Assembly: GCA_905221605.1 (NCBI GenBank)
Contig: CAJNDS010002481.1
Coordinates: forward strand, 334,463-398,462
Source of the DNA: Symbiodinium natans
Taxonomy: Eukaryota; Sar; Dinophyceae; Suessiales; Symbiodiniaceae
Direction: 5' to 3'
DNA: 64,000 nucleotides
This document shows positions 1-10,416 of this stretch, piece after piece; position 1 is the stretch's first letter, and every line of letters starts with the position of its first letter. The position numbers were made by a program, and so were the translations under genes. Below the pieces are notes generated by a model, which did not search any database, was not told where the DNA came from, and was given only the letters and a program-made list of their open reading frames with translations.

Positions 1-271
1 CAGCGACAGCATGCCGCCACAAACATCTCAAGTCTTCGCTTTAGTTGCTGGTTACTGCTGGTTACTGCTGGTTGCTCGGAGCCCTAAAGTCGCACTCAGG
101 AGAACTCCCAGGAGAACTGTACCACAAATCATGGGAGGCCTTACCGAGGCCCAAGGCCTTACATGGCCGGGTAGCTCGTACTGCGGGGCAGCAAAGATTC
201 GTCGCAAACGGCCACAGCACGAGTGGTCCTCCTCGCAAAGGCGCAAAGGCGAGTGCCGCTGCAGCCGCCGA

Positions 272-340
272 AGCTACATTGCTACATGATGGCTACATGA
301 TGGCTACATGATGGCTACATGATGGCTACATTGCTACATG
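272..340. repeat. 11-bp tandem repeat
   Basis: About five to six copies of an 11-base unit (GGCTACATGAT) run head to tail. No gene is credible in the surrounding first 900 bases; the open frames there are short and lack splice context. Confidence 0.85.
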
Positions 341-899
341 TCCAAAAGCACACGCAGACCGCAGGCAGACTTGGGTTCGCGGACCCGTGGTGCGCATTTC
401 ACGACGTGCAACATTGTGCAAGCAACATTGTGCAAAGAGGACAAGAGTCTCTCGTGCCTTTCGTGTTCTGAGGAGACCTGCGCGTTGCATTGCACGAGAA
501 GCCGACGATCTGCCCACAACAACATACCAACCTTAACCCTTCCTGGTGGAAGTCAACTTAATAGAAAGCTCTCACGTTTTTGTGTAACTAAGGCTCTCAG
601 ACATTAAGACTCTCCCTGTTCACAGCATCCTCGGGGGGCTCGTAGGGCGTCCCCTCCATCATCGAGCCCAGCTCCATCTGCAACTCCTCTCATCCACATG
701 TCCATTTGAAACCATGATTCCTGCAGTTTAGGGTACGATAGGGTGTAGATTCGTCGTAGGCTCTGCAGGATTCTGTCCATCAGCAGTCGTGGCAGGACTG
801 CTAGGTCTGTCGCTGACACTGATGCTGAAGACTTCGAAGACTGGCAACTTTAGTAATGCCCATGAAGATCACCACGGCAGAGACCAGACAGTGACAAAG

Positions 900-1390
900 C
901 CAGCGAATGGACTTAGCATAGCGACAACAAGGTTGAACCTTGCACTGGAGGGGGCAACCAATAGCACGAGTAGCCAGTATCTCCCAGTAATTCAGTACAA
1001 GGTTGAACTACCACTGCCACACCAACAAGAACACAACATGGGTAGAAGACCGACAGCAGCTGCCATAATGGCAATTGAGCACAACAATTTGGGCATGGCA
1101 GAAAGAACACGCACAATCAGCCTGATAAAGCACCTGATAACCTGGCAGCCCAAACACAACAACACTGGTGGTGCTCACGATGCACACCGAACGGCCGTTC
1201 CAATGTTTTGTCGCAGTCCCTCGAACACCGCCAGCACATATTGCCAATACGGACAGCAACAAACAAGACTTGCAATGACAAGAGGACTAGGAGCTTGGCA
1301 TTCAGGAGGCATCGGGGCTACAACGCGTGAGATTGAGAAGCACGTGCCGGCTGGGGACTTAAAGTCTTTCACCGACACCCTTGGATTCCC
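900..1390 (-). CDS. Possible membrane-protein exons, unassigned
   Basis: The minus strand has several short open blocks rich in Leu, Val, Cys and Trp that look like membrane segments, for example one ending near 1178 with a good donor (GTGAGC). The blocks lie in different frames, so they would need introns or have decayed. A longer plus-strand frame spans 789-1412, but its composition (many Asn, Thr, His) looks like the antisense shadow of hydrophobic codons. No family is recognised. Confidence 0.25.
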
Positions 1391-1467
1391 TTACTCCAAA
1401 AACCGCACATAAAGCCTGCCCCAAATCCCTTAAGCCCTTGTCTGTGGCACTCAGATTCCTGCAGACC

Positions 1468-1554
1468 CCCTAAACCCTAAACCCTAAACCCTAAACCCTA
1501 AAACCTAAACCCTAAACCCTAAACCCTAAACCCTAAACCCTAAACCCTAAACCC
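1468..1554. repeat. Interstitial telomere-like array, CCCTAAA orientation
   Basis: About twelve units of CCCTAAA with one imperfect unit. This is the plant/dinoflagellate-type telomere repeat in an internal position. It faces a TTTAGGG array 170 bp downstream. Confidence 0.95.
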
Positions 1555-1724
1555 TTCCACACCTCATTCCACTAAAGGTGTCCACTAAACTGCCCTTCTC
1601 TTCTCCTCAGCTGCCTGGGTCAGCGCCTTCTCATCTGGCTCCACCGGCTCCACCCGGCTCTCACGCGTTGCCTGTACCTTCAGAGAGAAAGATCCGGCTC
1701 ATGAGAGCACTCTACTAACTCTGC

Positions 1725-1785
1725 TAGGGTTTAGGGTTTAGGGTTTAGGGTTTAGGGTTTAGGGTTTAGGGTTTAGGGTTTAGGG
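1725..1785. repeat. Interstitial telomere-like array, TTTAGGG orientation
   Basis: About nine units of TTTAGGG. With the preceding array it forms a CCCTAAA...TTTAGGG pair, the same polarity as the two ends of a linear chromosome, around 170 bp of single-copy sequence. Confidence 0.95.
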
Positions 1786-2108
1786 AACACTCAGAGAGAG
1801 GACGAGAAAACGAGCACCTGTCGTCTCCTCGGGTACTCATCGCAGTCGTCATTATGAACTCATTCTACCAAAGTAGCATGTGTAGGGGAGGTCTGAGGCT
1901 ACTGTTGTGGACACTCAAAGAGTAGCAAAAACTGAAAGGCCCCGCGTCTCCTCCACGTCCTCGCCGGACAGGGGAGCCAAACAGCTCGAAACGGAGATGT
2001 TCTTCCCCTTAGAAAAGCTCTTTTAAAGTGCTCTTGAAGTCTTAGAGACGGTGACTTAAGGTCGAAGTTGGAAGAGGTGGTCCGACTCGGAATGCGAGAT
2101 GGAATGCG

Positions 2109-2129
2109 AGAGAGAGAGAGAGAGAGAGC
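2109..2129. repeat. (GA)n microsatellite
   Basis: About ten GA units. The flanking 1.8-3.0 kb stretch contains no supported exon. Confidence 0.9.
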
Positions 2130-3040
2130 ACATCTCTGCAGACGATTCTTTGCACGGGACCACTCTGAGTTTCCTGCGTTGCTTTGCCTTGCTCTGCGCT
2201 GCTTTGCGTTGCTTTGTACGTCCTTGTACTCCAAACACAGTAACCAACTTTTCGCGCAAAGCCGCTATGTGCCGTTGCGAAGTTCGCGGCGACTGTCGTG
2301 GTGTCGATGGCTTCGGCGACATGTCGGGCACCGGAACCTCAGCTGTTGCGCATCAGGGCCGCAAACATGGCTAGCCCAATGCCTGAACATCCCGAGTGGG
2401 AAAAAGCAGCTGACTCAGGACTGAAAGACTGCTTTCCAAATGAACGGGCCCTGGCCCTGGCCCTACCCCGACATCACCGCTTTTGGCTTTCACAAGCTGC
2501 CCCTGCATGCAACTCCGTGCCTTTTTGCTGCTCTGTTTTTTCTTCTCTTCCGGAAGCCTGAGAGCAAAAAGCACTAAGCCATAGCCCGCTGAACCACAGG
2601 ACCATCCCAGATGCTCTGGGGGAGAGGTGGTCCTTCACAGCAGCCTCTGGCAAAACCTGCGGATCGCTGCAAGGAGCTTGGAACAAGTTCTAGAACTGCG
2701 ATGACTATGACGCAAACCTCGAGATGGTGAACAACGTGAAAAAACAAGGGGTTCCTACTCTTCAGCCTCGACTCCCGTCAGCTCCCCCGAAGCACAGAGC
2801 CCCTTCAACCCTTCGACCCCCAGCCTCGTCGTCTTCCGGCTGGCGACTCTGTCGCTGCTGGTAAAGCAGAAGCTCCTGTGCTTAGGCTCAGCACAGGAAA
2901 TGCGGAATATTGGAAGGACAGGCAAGCATAAAGCGAGGTCTTGCGAAATACATGGCTTGTTTATCCGACGTCGCTTCTCAGGATCTCGTCAGCTCTCAAG
3001 GGCCATGGCAGTGCAAAAAAAGTCCGGTTCGAGGTCTCAC

Positions 3041-3193
3041 TTTGATGGCCTTTTTTGATGGCCTTTGAAATTGGGGGCTCCAATGGGTCCATCGCGTGCT
3101 TCAGCTCGGCGAGCTCGTTCAGATGCGTGGACACCAGCTTTTCCATCAAGTGCCTCACTGCGCCGTTGGGGGATGCGTTGGGCTTCCGGGCTC
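3041..3193 (-). CDS. Single internal exon of an unidentified protein
   Basis: A 153-nt open block lies between a plausible acceptor (GGCTAG|GA) and a donor (A|GTGAGACC), phase 1 at both ends. It encodes a hydrophilic, probably helical segment that includes VRHLMEKLVSTHLNELAELK. Leu spacing suggests an amphipathic or coiled-coil helix. It could belong to the same transcription unit as the methyltransferase-like exons upstream at 4.2-4.7 kb, but nothing proves this. Confidence 0.45.
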
Positions 3194-4204
3194 CTAGCCT
3201 TCTGGCGCAGCCTTATGCCATCTCTCGGCTCAGGGGCTCATGCTTGTGATGTGCGGAGCATTTGGATCAGAGTGTTACATGAACTGAGAAGCAGCTATCA
3301 TCTGAGGGTCCACCATGGCCTATGGCTGAATTTCCCAGACTCTTGCCCAATTTTTTGGAGCTTAGGTGCCTGAACTCTTCGGAGCAATCATCTGCATCCC
3401 GTCTCCTCGCGGATTCGGGCTGTCAAACCAAGTCGTGAAACGCATGAATGGGAGGCACCCGATTTGATGGGTAGGGCACCGAGCGTGAGACTCTCCTGGC
3501 CTAACCAATCCTGGTTACTAGTTACATGGATCGCACATCTGCGCGACCTGCATTCCTGGGACAGCAAACTTAAAGAAACCTCTCATAGCTAGCCTCTGGC
3601 TCTGCGGCAAACAGAAAAACCTGTCTGACCAATGATGGTCAAGCAGCTCGACAGCTTGCAGCTGCGCGACAGGCTCCACCACCTCCCCACCCTGCAAGGC
3701 GGAACCAAGGCGGAACCAGGCGCCAACGAGTACTGAGCTGAGCGGGAAGTGTCCCGTGGGAGCTCAGAGCTGAGGTCTGAACCGTAGACCGACAGAGCAG
3801 GCAGGCGGCCATCGAGGGATGTGAGCTAAGAAGAAACTCTGAAAAAAAGACTCGTTGACATCAGGTTGGACAACTAGGCGTGCTGGTTCCTTCGAGTGCG
3901 CCGGTGGTAGGATGGTCTTTGCCTGCTTCCTGTCTGAGCCGAACGAATGCAACAAGCTCCTACAAGATGTCCGTGCTGCTGGTGCACAGACCTGCTAAAG
4001 CGAGGTGGAGGGTAGTTCAGCAGACCCACCCCTCGCCAACAAAATCAGGAGCTCATCACGACCCTTCTAAAAATCATCGTGTTTCTCCAGTACTGAAAAG
4101 GACTGGAATTCAGCCAAGAGAAATGTCATCAGAACATGTCATCAGCTTCCAGTGACTTCTCCTTCTCCAGTGCCTCGACGCAGGTGACATGTTTTTGTTC
4201 CATC

Positions 4205-4280
4205 AGGGGGCCATCATTGTCTTCAAACGTCGCCCATCACGATCAAAGGCAAAGATCTGGCCCTCGTTGCACATCATGGC
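4205..4280 (-). CDS. NSUN5-type RNA m5C methyltransferase, SAM-binding exon
   Basis: The exon follows an acceptor ending GATCTGCAG and reads AMMCNEGQIFAFDRDGRRLK. This matches the second strand and acidic SAM-ribose motif of the NOL1/NOP2/Sun family (pattern GxIxAFDxDxxRL). Such enzymes methylate cytosine C5 in rRNA; NSUN5/Rcm1 acts on large-subunit rRNA. It continues the exon at 4585-4692. Later catalytic motifs (DPSCSGSG, PCQ-type loop) were not found at lower coordinates. Confidence 0.6.
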
Positions 4281-4584
4281 CTGCAGATCGAATAAACACC
4301 GAAAACACAACGAAATTCTGAATATCAGTTCATCAAAACACAAGCAAACTGTGGATGTTTTCAACGTTTCTAGAAGAAAAGAACTCAACTCATCAGCAGT
4401 CTGATCAAGGTCTTCGACGTTGACATGGACAAAGCAGCGACACAAAAAACAGCAACAGCAATTCCAAGCACAAAGCTTCGCCAAGTCACGGCCATCTGCG
4501 AAGTGTGCCTCAGAGATCTTGGGGATCGCCGCAAGCAGCCACTAAGCAGCCACTGACCCAACTCCCTGGGGTCTGCCGAATGGC

Positions 4585-4692
4585 TGCGCATGCATCGATG
4601 ACTTGTGCACCCCGGGGAGGATCCAGGGCAACAGCAGGAAAGGCAGACGCCTTCTGCCGAAAAACTAGAGCACCTTCGTCGAACATCTCCAC
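4585..4692 (-). CDS. NSUN5-type RNA m5C methyltransferase, motif X/I exon
   Basis: The exon begins after a clear acceptor (TTCTGTCTAG|GTGG) and encodes VFRQKASAFPAVAL, then DPPRGAQVIDACAA. In NSUN5/Rcm1 the equivalent reads LQDKASxLPA...LxPPxGxxVIDACAAPGNKT. The family match is strong up to the Ala-Ala. The expected PGNKTSHLA motif does not follow; the frame continues IRQTPGSW and stops at 4510. Either a small exon carries it unseen, or this is a decayed copy. The split from the 4205-4280 exon falls around this motif. Confidence 0.65.
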
Positions 4693-5295
4693 CTAGACAG
4701 AAAGAGATGTGACCATATGTGATGTGTACATTTATGTATATCTGCATATATCTGCCTTTGTTGGAGTCTGCTGTGCACTTGCACGGCGTGCCCACCACGG
4801 TAGTATCCCACGTTCAACAAGGGTAAAGCCCCATGTTTTCCTGTTTCCTCACGTCGCCCTCATGCTGCACGTTCTACATTTCCCACCACTTCAACTTTCC
4901 AGACACACCCTGTTCCCCCCGAAGAGAAGGCCTTTTCCCGAAGCCGGATGGACATGATTTCCCCTTCGATCAAAAACAGACAACTGACGAACTTGCAGTA
5001 TGCAATGCGTTTCATTTTGCTCAGGACGCTCGCGCCGACTCGCGCCTTAATACCTACATGTTGGCACCTGCACAGCATAGCACTTGTTTTCGGCTCGGGC
5101 TCCTGTTCACATGGTTTTTCAGGCCAAGGCAGCATGAGAACTGACTGTGTGCAAGTGAAAGCCTCCGAACGGTCTATCAGACAAAGGCAGCAAAATGAGA
5201 ACTGACTGCATGCAAGCCTTTGGCTTTGCCATACAATCAAGCGAAAAACAGTCAAAGCGAGAAAGCATCCTTTAAGGATGTACGAATTCGTGGTT

Positions 5296-5731
5296 TCAGA
5301 CTGCAAAATCATCTGAGTTGTCACCGTTTCTATCATGTTGGCACTGATTCAGTTCCATTCCTCTGGCGTTGTGGGCATCGGCGAGGCAGCGAGTTCGAGC
5401 CCTTGCCGCGATGGCACCCACTTCCTGCAGCAGCTTTTGCCCATCGAGCCACCCTGCCAAGAGCCCCTTGGATCCCAGCAGCAGCTGCTGCAAGCGGCCG
5501 TTGAATCTTTCAATGTCCGCCTCCGCACCGATCTTCAAAAGAATGGCCTGGACGAAGTTTTCAAGCAGAAGTTCAACACCTGGAAACACTTCATCAGAGT
5601 TCATCCTTTCAAGCGTCTGATCAACCTGTTCTTTCGCTATCGTGTGCGAACACTGCTCATCTTCGCTGATTCCTTGCGACTCCTTCGACCAGCTAAGCCT
5701 GTCAATCTTCTTTCTGATCTTCCATCCGGTC
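5296..5731 (-). CDS. Helical exon, unidentified protein
   Basis: An open minus frame of about 145 codons starts after a good acceptor (TTCTTTGTTAG|GACCGG) and runs to a stop at 5296. It is hydrophilic and Leu/Gln-rich, with segments such as GVELLLENFVQAILLKIGAE and RFNGRLQQLLLGSKGLLAGW. These suggest amphipathic helices, possibly coiled coil. It lies between the telomere-like tract at 5846 and the NSUN5-like exons. It may be a last exon, because the frame ends in an ordinary stop. No family recognised. Confidence 0.5.
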
Positions 5732-5840
5732 CTAACAAAGAACTATCTTACCAGTATATCCATGCGTACACGTATGGACTGTATACTGTAGACTTATGTT
5801 CAAAAAGAGTCGTGATGTTTTGATCAGGCCCCCCCCAACC

Positions 5841-5868
5841 CTGAGGTTTAGGGTCTAGGGTTTAGTCA
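5841..5868. repeat. Degenerate telomere-like tract abutting a coding end
   Basis: GGTTTAGGGTCTAGGGTTTAG directly touches the end of the WCVAEL-domain frame at 5866. Confidence 0.75.
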
Positions 5869-6458
5869 GCAGATGGCCTCCTTGTCCTCGGGCCGTGAGG
5901 ACTCGCAGTTTTCCACCTTCAACGAGCTGAGCTGCCCCGAATGTTCTTCCAACACTGTTGGGGAGTGGAGCATCACGTGCTGATCCATCTGGCTATTGTG
6001 GGCCTCTACCAATTCGGCCACGCACCAAGCCCTCGAAAACAAATTGAAGTCCGTGTCTATGGCCACAACTTGCAGGAAACCTTGAGCATAGCGTCGATGC
6101 AGGTGCTGCATCATGGAATCAAATTTGTTAAGTTCGCACTCCACTGGGTGGTCATTGAAATACTTCGGCGTACTGCAGTCGCAGAAGGGCAGTACATCTC
6201 CAGTGACCGTGTCACGAACACCCATCGAGTTGCCACAAATACTCGCATGTTGGTTGATGCACAGAGCACAGATCCAATACTGGCTGTCCAAACTGCCACT
6301 TTCAGCAAGTCTTTCCCTCAACATTTCTACGTCACCGAAGCTCAGATGCTGTGCCACACTGTCCCATCGGGACAAGTGCAAAGCATCTGCCACAACTGCC
6401 GCAACAAGGTCGCGGAATCGATTGGCCCAATGATGTGTGACCATCCTTGTCGAACAAA
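5866..6458 (-). CDS. C-terminal WCVAEL-type cytosolic domain (exon 2)
   Basis: The second exon of the gene starting at 8213. It carries signatures I know from a large dinoflagellate family: MVTHHWANRFRDLVAAVVAD, then YWICALCINQHASICG, then LPFCDC and CELNKFDSMM, then VAIDTDFNLFSRAWCVAELV, ending SSRPEDKEAI. The RAWCVAEL motif resembles heterokaryon-incompatibility/TIR-like folds, but the biochemical role is not known to me. An acceptor at 6459-6460 (TTTTATTTTAG) joins the first exon in frame and gives ...GGL-ICSTR-MVTHHW. The frame stops at 5866 in a telomere-like tract, where family members usually continue, so the C terminus may be clipped or split. Confidence 0.8.
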
Positions 6459-6580
6459 CTAAAATAAAAATGGCATAGACGGGTATTCAGATATTCATAT
6501 GAAAGATGATGAAGATATGCTGACTTTGCGTGGCAAAAAACATACAGTGGATTCCACTTTTGGGCAGTCATCACTAATAC

Positions 6581-8213
6581 TTAGACCTCCGCTGAGCATC
6601 CTGGGAGCATAGTCCTTGGTCAAGACATTTTGCATCGGGAAGTACTTTCTGCTTTTGTCTTCGACGCCGTGCCAGGATTCTGCCAGGGCCTCTCCCATGG
6701 TCCCATGACGGGATTCAGGGATCACTGCATGACGCACGACATCATTGGTGGTTGACTTCTCCGGATCAAAGTGCGACATCAGTCGAGTTGAGCCCAGCTG
6801 GCTGTAGAAACTCAGCAAGTTGCTGACAGAAACTCGGCGGTTCGCAAGCTCCGCAACCTTGATCTCCCAAGCACAAGCATCACACGTCGCATTTGCAGCG
6901 GCAGACTTCCATGGCTGGGATGCCTGGCATGAGGTTCTTGCCAGCTGTTGCCCGCATGTACAGTTCGTGTTCACAAGATTCTCTTCTTCGATGGCAACCG
7001 CTGCCTTCTTTGGGGAGAATTTGGGCAAAGACAAAGAAGACGCCGAGAGAAGCACTATGCAGAACGCGTTGCCCAACGAATCTGCTAGGCCAGAATACTG
7101 GTAGATGCTGGTCACGGCATTGGTTCTAGTCACCCTCTCTAGCCCGAAGAATAGCAAGAAGGTTGCCATGGAAAAACCCGCCACAACGAAACCAAGTTGG
7201 GCGACGAAGATCACTCTCATGGCAAACTGGGTCTCTTTCAAGAGCTGTTTCCCCATAGCTTCGTCCTTGCTGTCTACCTTCCTTGAATCTCTCAATGCCT
7301 TCAAAGGAAGCAAGTAGGCCCGACAGACGAGCGCTACCAGCACAAGAAGGCACAAGGTGGTGAAAGTGGAGACCACCAGAGTGGTTGGATCTGGCAGGCG
7401 TGCTGCAAAAGCCACAAAGGGCATGCAGACTTTCATTAGCACCACAAGGCAGTTGATGACTCTGATGCAAGGCAAGCTCTCTCCAAAGGCTTCTTGAAAA
7501 GCATGGAGGCGTGCGATCACTAGCTGAATACACCAAATGTCACCCAAAAAAGACGTGGCAAGCCCGAAGGCCACCGACATCATCGCAATTGTGTTGATAC
7601 GAAACACTCGATCTCTGACACCATCATTGTCGCGGTCCCCCCCAAGACATGCTGACATGAAAGTATCAATGCAACGTACTCCAGTGCCAAGCCAAAAGTA
7701 CAACAAGCACCTCACGGATTGCCGAATGTATGTAGACTCTGGATGGTCGGCCACGCACATATACATGGCCAAGACTGCCAAAATCCAGAATGAAACAATC
7801 CGGATGATCGTTTGAGGCAAGAAATCCTGAAGTCGCTGCCCATTTTCGTTCGGCATCTCTGGATCAAAATCGTTGCAACCTTCCCCGCCGCCGAAGAAGA
7901 GCCATGGAACAGCGGTCAGTAAGATAGTGCTGGACAGGATGAGAAAAATGCAAAGAAGGCGCATTGGCAGAGGGAAGGGGTATGCCTGATCCTTCAAGAC
8001 GAAGTAGCCCATGACGTAGATCCAGAGAGCCACTGCCAGAGTGCCAAAGTACTCCCCATTGAACGGACTAAAGAAGAGGCCAATGAGCAAAGCAAACGCC
8101 ACGGCCACGGCCCACCGACATCTACGGCCATGCCACATAGCCACCTGAATGGTTGCCTGCACTGCACGACTCAGAGTTGTCTGCGTCGTCTGTTGAGCCA
8201 AGATGCAGTTCAT
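6581..8213 (-). CDS. Multipass membrane protein, N-terminal exon of the WCVAEL gene
   Basis: An open frame from an ATG at 8213 encodes about 544 residues up to a donor (GTATTAGT) at 6580. Roughly eight to ten hydrophobic segments occupy residues 30-350, starting WAVAVAFALLIGLFFSPF and ending VIFVAQLGFVVAGFSMATFL. A cytosolic stretch follows with CTCGQQLA, LLSFYSQLG and MSHFDPEKSTTNDVVRHAVI; the last is the usual lead-in to the WCVAEL domain in dinoflagellate proteins. The 122-nt intron (6459-6580) is GT-AG and frame-consistent. The gene is intact across both exons. It is probably a membrane sensor or channel-like protein; the function is not established. Confidence 0.85.
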
Positions 8214-8579
8214 GCGAGCAACTCTTGCGTAAAAGCTGGCTAGTTATTGTGTTTAAGGCCAAGGTCGAACCCTACTTTGACCGCATGATGCCAAATCAAA
8301 TTGACATTGGCCATGTGACATGAGGAAGATGGGGAAGGATCGGCACAAGGAACAAGCTTGTGGCATGCTGAACCCACCCGTTCTTCCACAGGTTTTTTTG
8401 GAAGAGGTGGTCATCTCTGCAACGGCAGGTGGCAAACGGGGAATGAGTGTGGTACCTCCCAGGGCTTCGTGCAGGAGCTTCCTTGCTACTACTTTCGTGA
8501 AAAGGTTTCGGAAACTGGAGAAACAGAGAGGCCAAGGAAAGCCATCCCCCCGTTTCCCGCATAGAAGTCGACGATTTTA

Positions 8580-8632
8580 TGGTTTAGGATGTAGAGTTTT
8601 GGGCTTATGAGGGTTTAGGGTCTAGGGTGGTT
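8580..8632. repeat. Degenerate TTTAGGG-type tract
   Basis: Scattered TTTAGG, GTTTAGGG and TCTAGGG units with insertions. The 8.2-8.7 kb stretch around it holds no supported exon. Confidence 0.6.
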
Positions 8633-8727
8633 TTAGGAACAATGGTTCCCTCAAACCTGAGACTGCGCTATGCCGTGCGACAAGTCACGCGCTCTTTTTG
8701 GGTTGCATAGTTGTGAAAGAGCGCGAG

Positions 8728-9220
8728 TCAGCAAGTTTTCAAAAAACTGCCTTTTTGCCAGCTACACAGCACTCGCTTTTGCACAGGAGCTCCAATGGCA
8801 AACCCTGCTCTCATGCAAATCCCAAGCCCATTGACAACGGAACAGAAAATCATAAAATCGATCTCTATGTTTCGGAAACACGTTTCCATCAAGGGTCCTG
8901 AGATGGCAAGCCCAATCCCGTGAGAAATCTCTTGAACTTGAAGCTCTTCATCTTTGACACACACACACACACACAGTTCCACGACAATGACCAGCAGGAT
9001 TTCTTGAACGGGACGATGCTTGGAAAGATCTTCGGTGGTACCCCTCTGATGTGCTAAACAAACGTCCAAAATCGCAGCCGAGATGGAGATGCATTGCTTA
9101 CTAAGCCAATAGAAGTATCTGCACGCTAGCAATGTCACGTGTGCAAAGACTTTCGGCAAAGTTGCGTATGGCCTTCTTCAATTGCGAGGGAGAAGACCAT
9201 ATCAACTTTAGAAATACCTA
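8728..9220 (-). CDS. Possible small membrane-protein exons, unassigned
   Basis: A block near 9135-9195 reads QLKKAIRNFAESLCTRDIAS in one frame. A second frame from 9159 to 8728 has hydrophobic stretches (ISISAAILDVCLAHQ and EILLVIVVELC) interrupted by a (CA)9 microsatellite at 8958-8975. The frames differ, so introns or decay are needed. No family assigned. Confidence 0.3.
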
Positions 9221-9506
9221 GACAGCAGTCGACCGGCGACATATGACATTGAGCAAAGATGGAGTTTTCCCTCAGCCCACATATGTTTTTAGCAGCTTGA
9301 CCTGCTGCACGCCGAAGAGCTGCGGTTCAACAGCTGGCTGCATCCCCTGACTGGTGCAGGAGTTGCAGCTGTGTAGGCTCGCTGTTCGCCGCCAGGTCGA
9401 CAGTTCAAACCATGCGCAATCAGCGGCCGGCGCAGTTTGCAGCCACATAAAAACTACTCTCATAAACCCCACAGGCGCTACACGTTGCAGCGTGAGGTGT
9501 GTGGTG

Positions 9507-9681
<175 letters not shown>

Positions 9682-10416
9682 AGTATGTATTGTTAGGGAT
9701 TCTAGGGATGCAGGATGCGCAAACACAACGAGGGTCTGTGGATGGCGTGGATTTGGGACTCAGAAATGTTGTTCATGTCTAGTTTCGATTGTTGGCGGTC
9801 TTTTTGCGAACTCATTTCAGCATGTGTTCAAATCGATTGCACGCTTGCAGTTGCCGCGAGAACCGATGGGTGAACAGTGAACATGTGTGAACTTACGTGT
9901 GAACACGTGTAGCAACAGAGCTTTGTGAATGATCCATTGCCCCACATTTCAAGTCTTCACACAAATACATGGAAGATGCCATGGTTCCTTCTTCTGGTTG
10001 CCATAATTCCATCTCGCGGGCTGGCGCCGATGCGACTGGGAGAGCAATGGCTCGCAGCAAATGTCGGAGCCAACTTAGCTGTCTCGTCACGTGTTGTGTT
10101 GTAATGGCCCATGGCATTTCCGACGCACACTGCTTTGTTCGTGAAGGAAGTATAAGGAAGTGTGAATGACTTGAGTGTTACATTCCTTTTTGCTGGTGTT
10201 TAGCTGCGTGCATGAGGAGTACACGCGTGATGTTGCAATCGAAGATTGCATGATATCCAATGCTTCCACAGCTGTACAGACATAAGCACCACGGTGCACC
10301 TTAGTGGATCATCAACCGATCCCAGCTTCCACGCATGCAAGCCCCTGGATTTATCCTTGCATCGCCACTTTGTCGTCCTGGTCTATGCACGTCTGCTCAC
10401 TGGTCTCTTCTGGACC

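Noticed and set aside
789-1412. 207-codon plus-strand open frame
   Set aside because: Rich in Asn, Thr and His with no domain; looks like the antisense of hydrophobic minus-strand codons.
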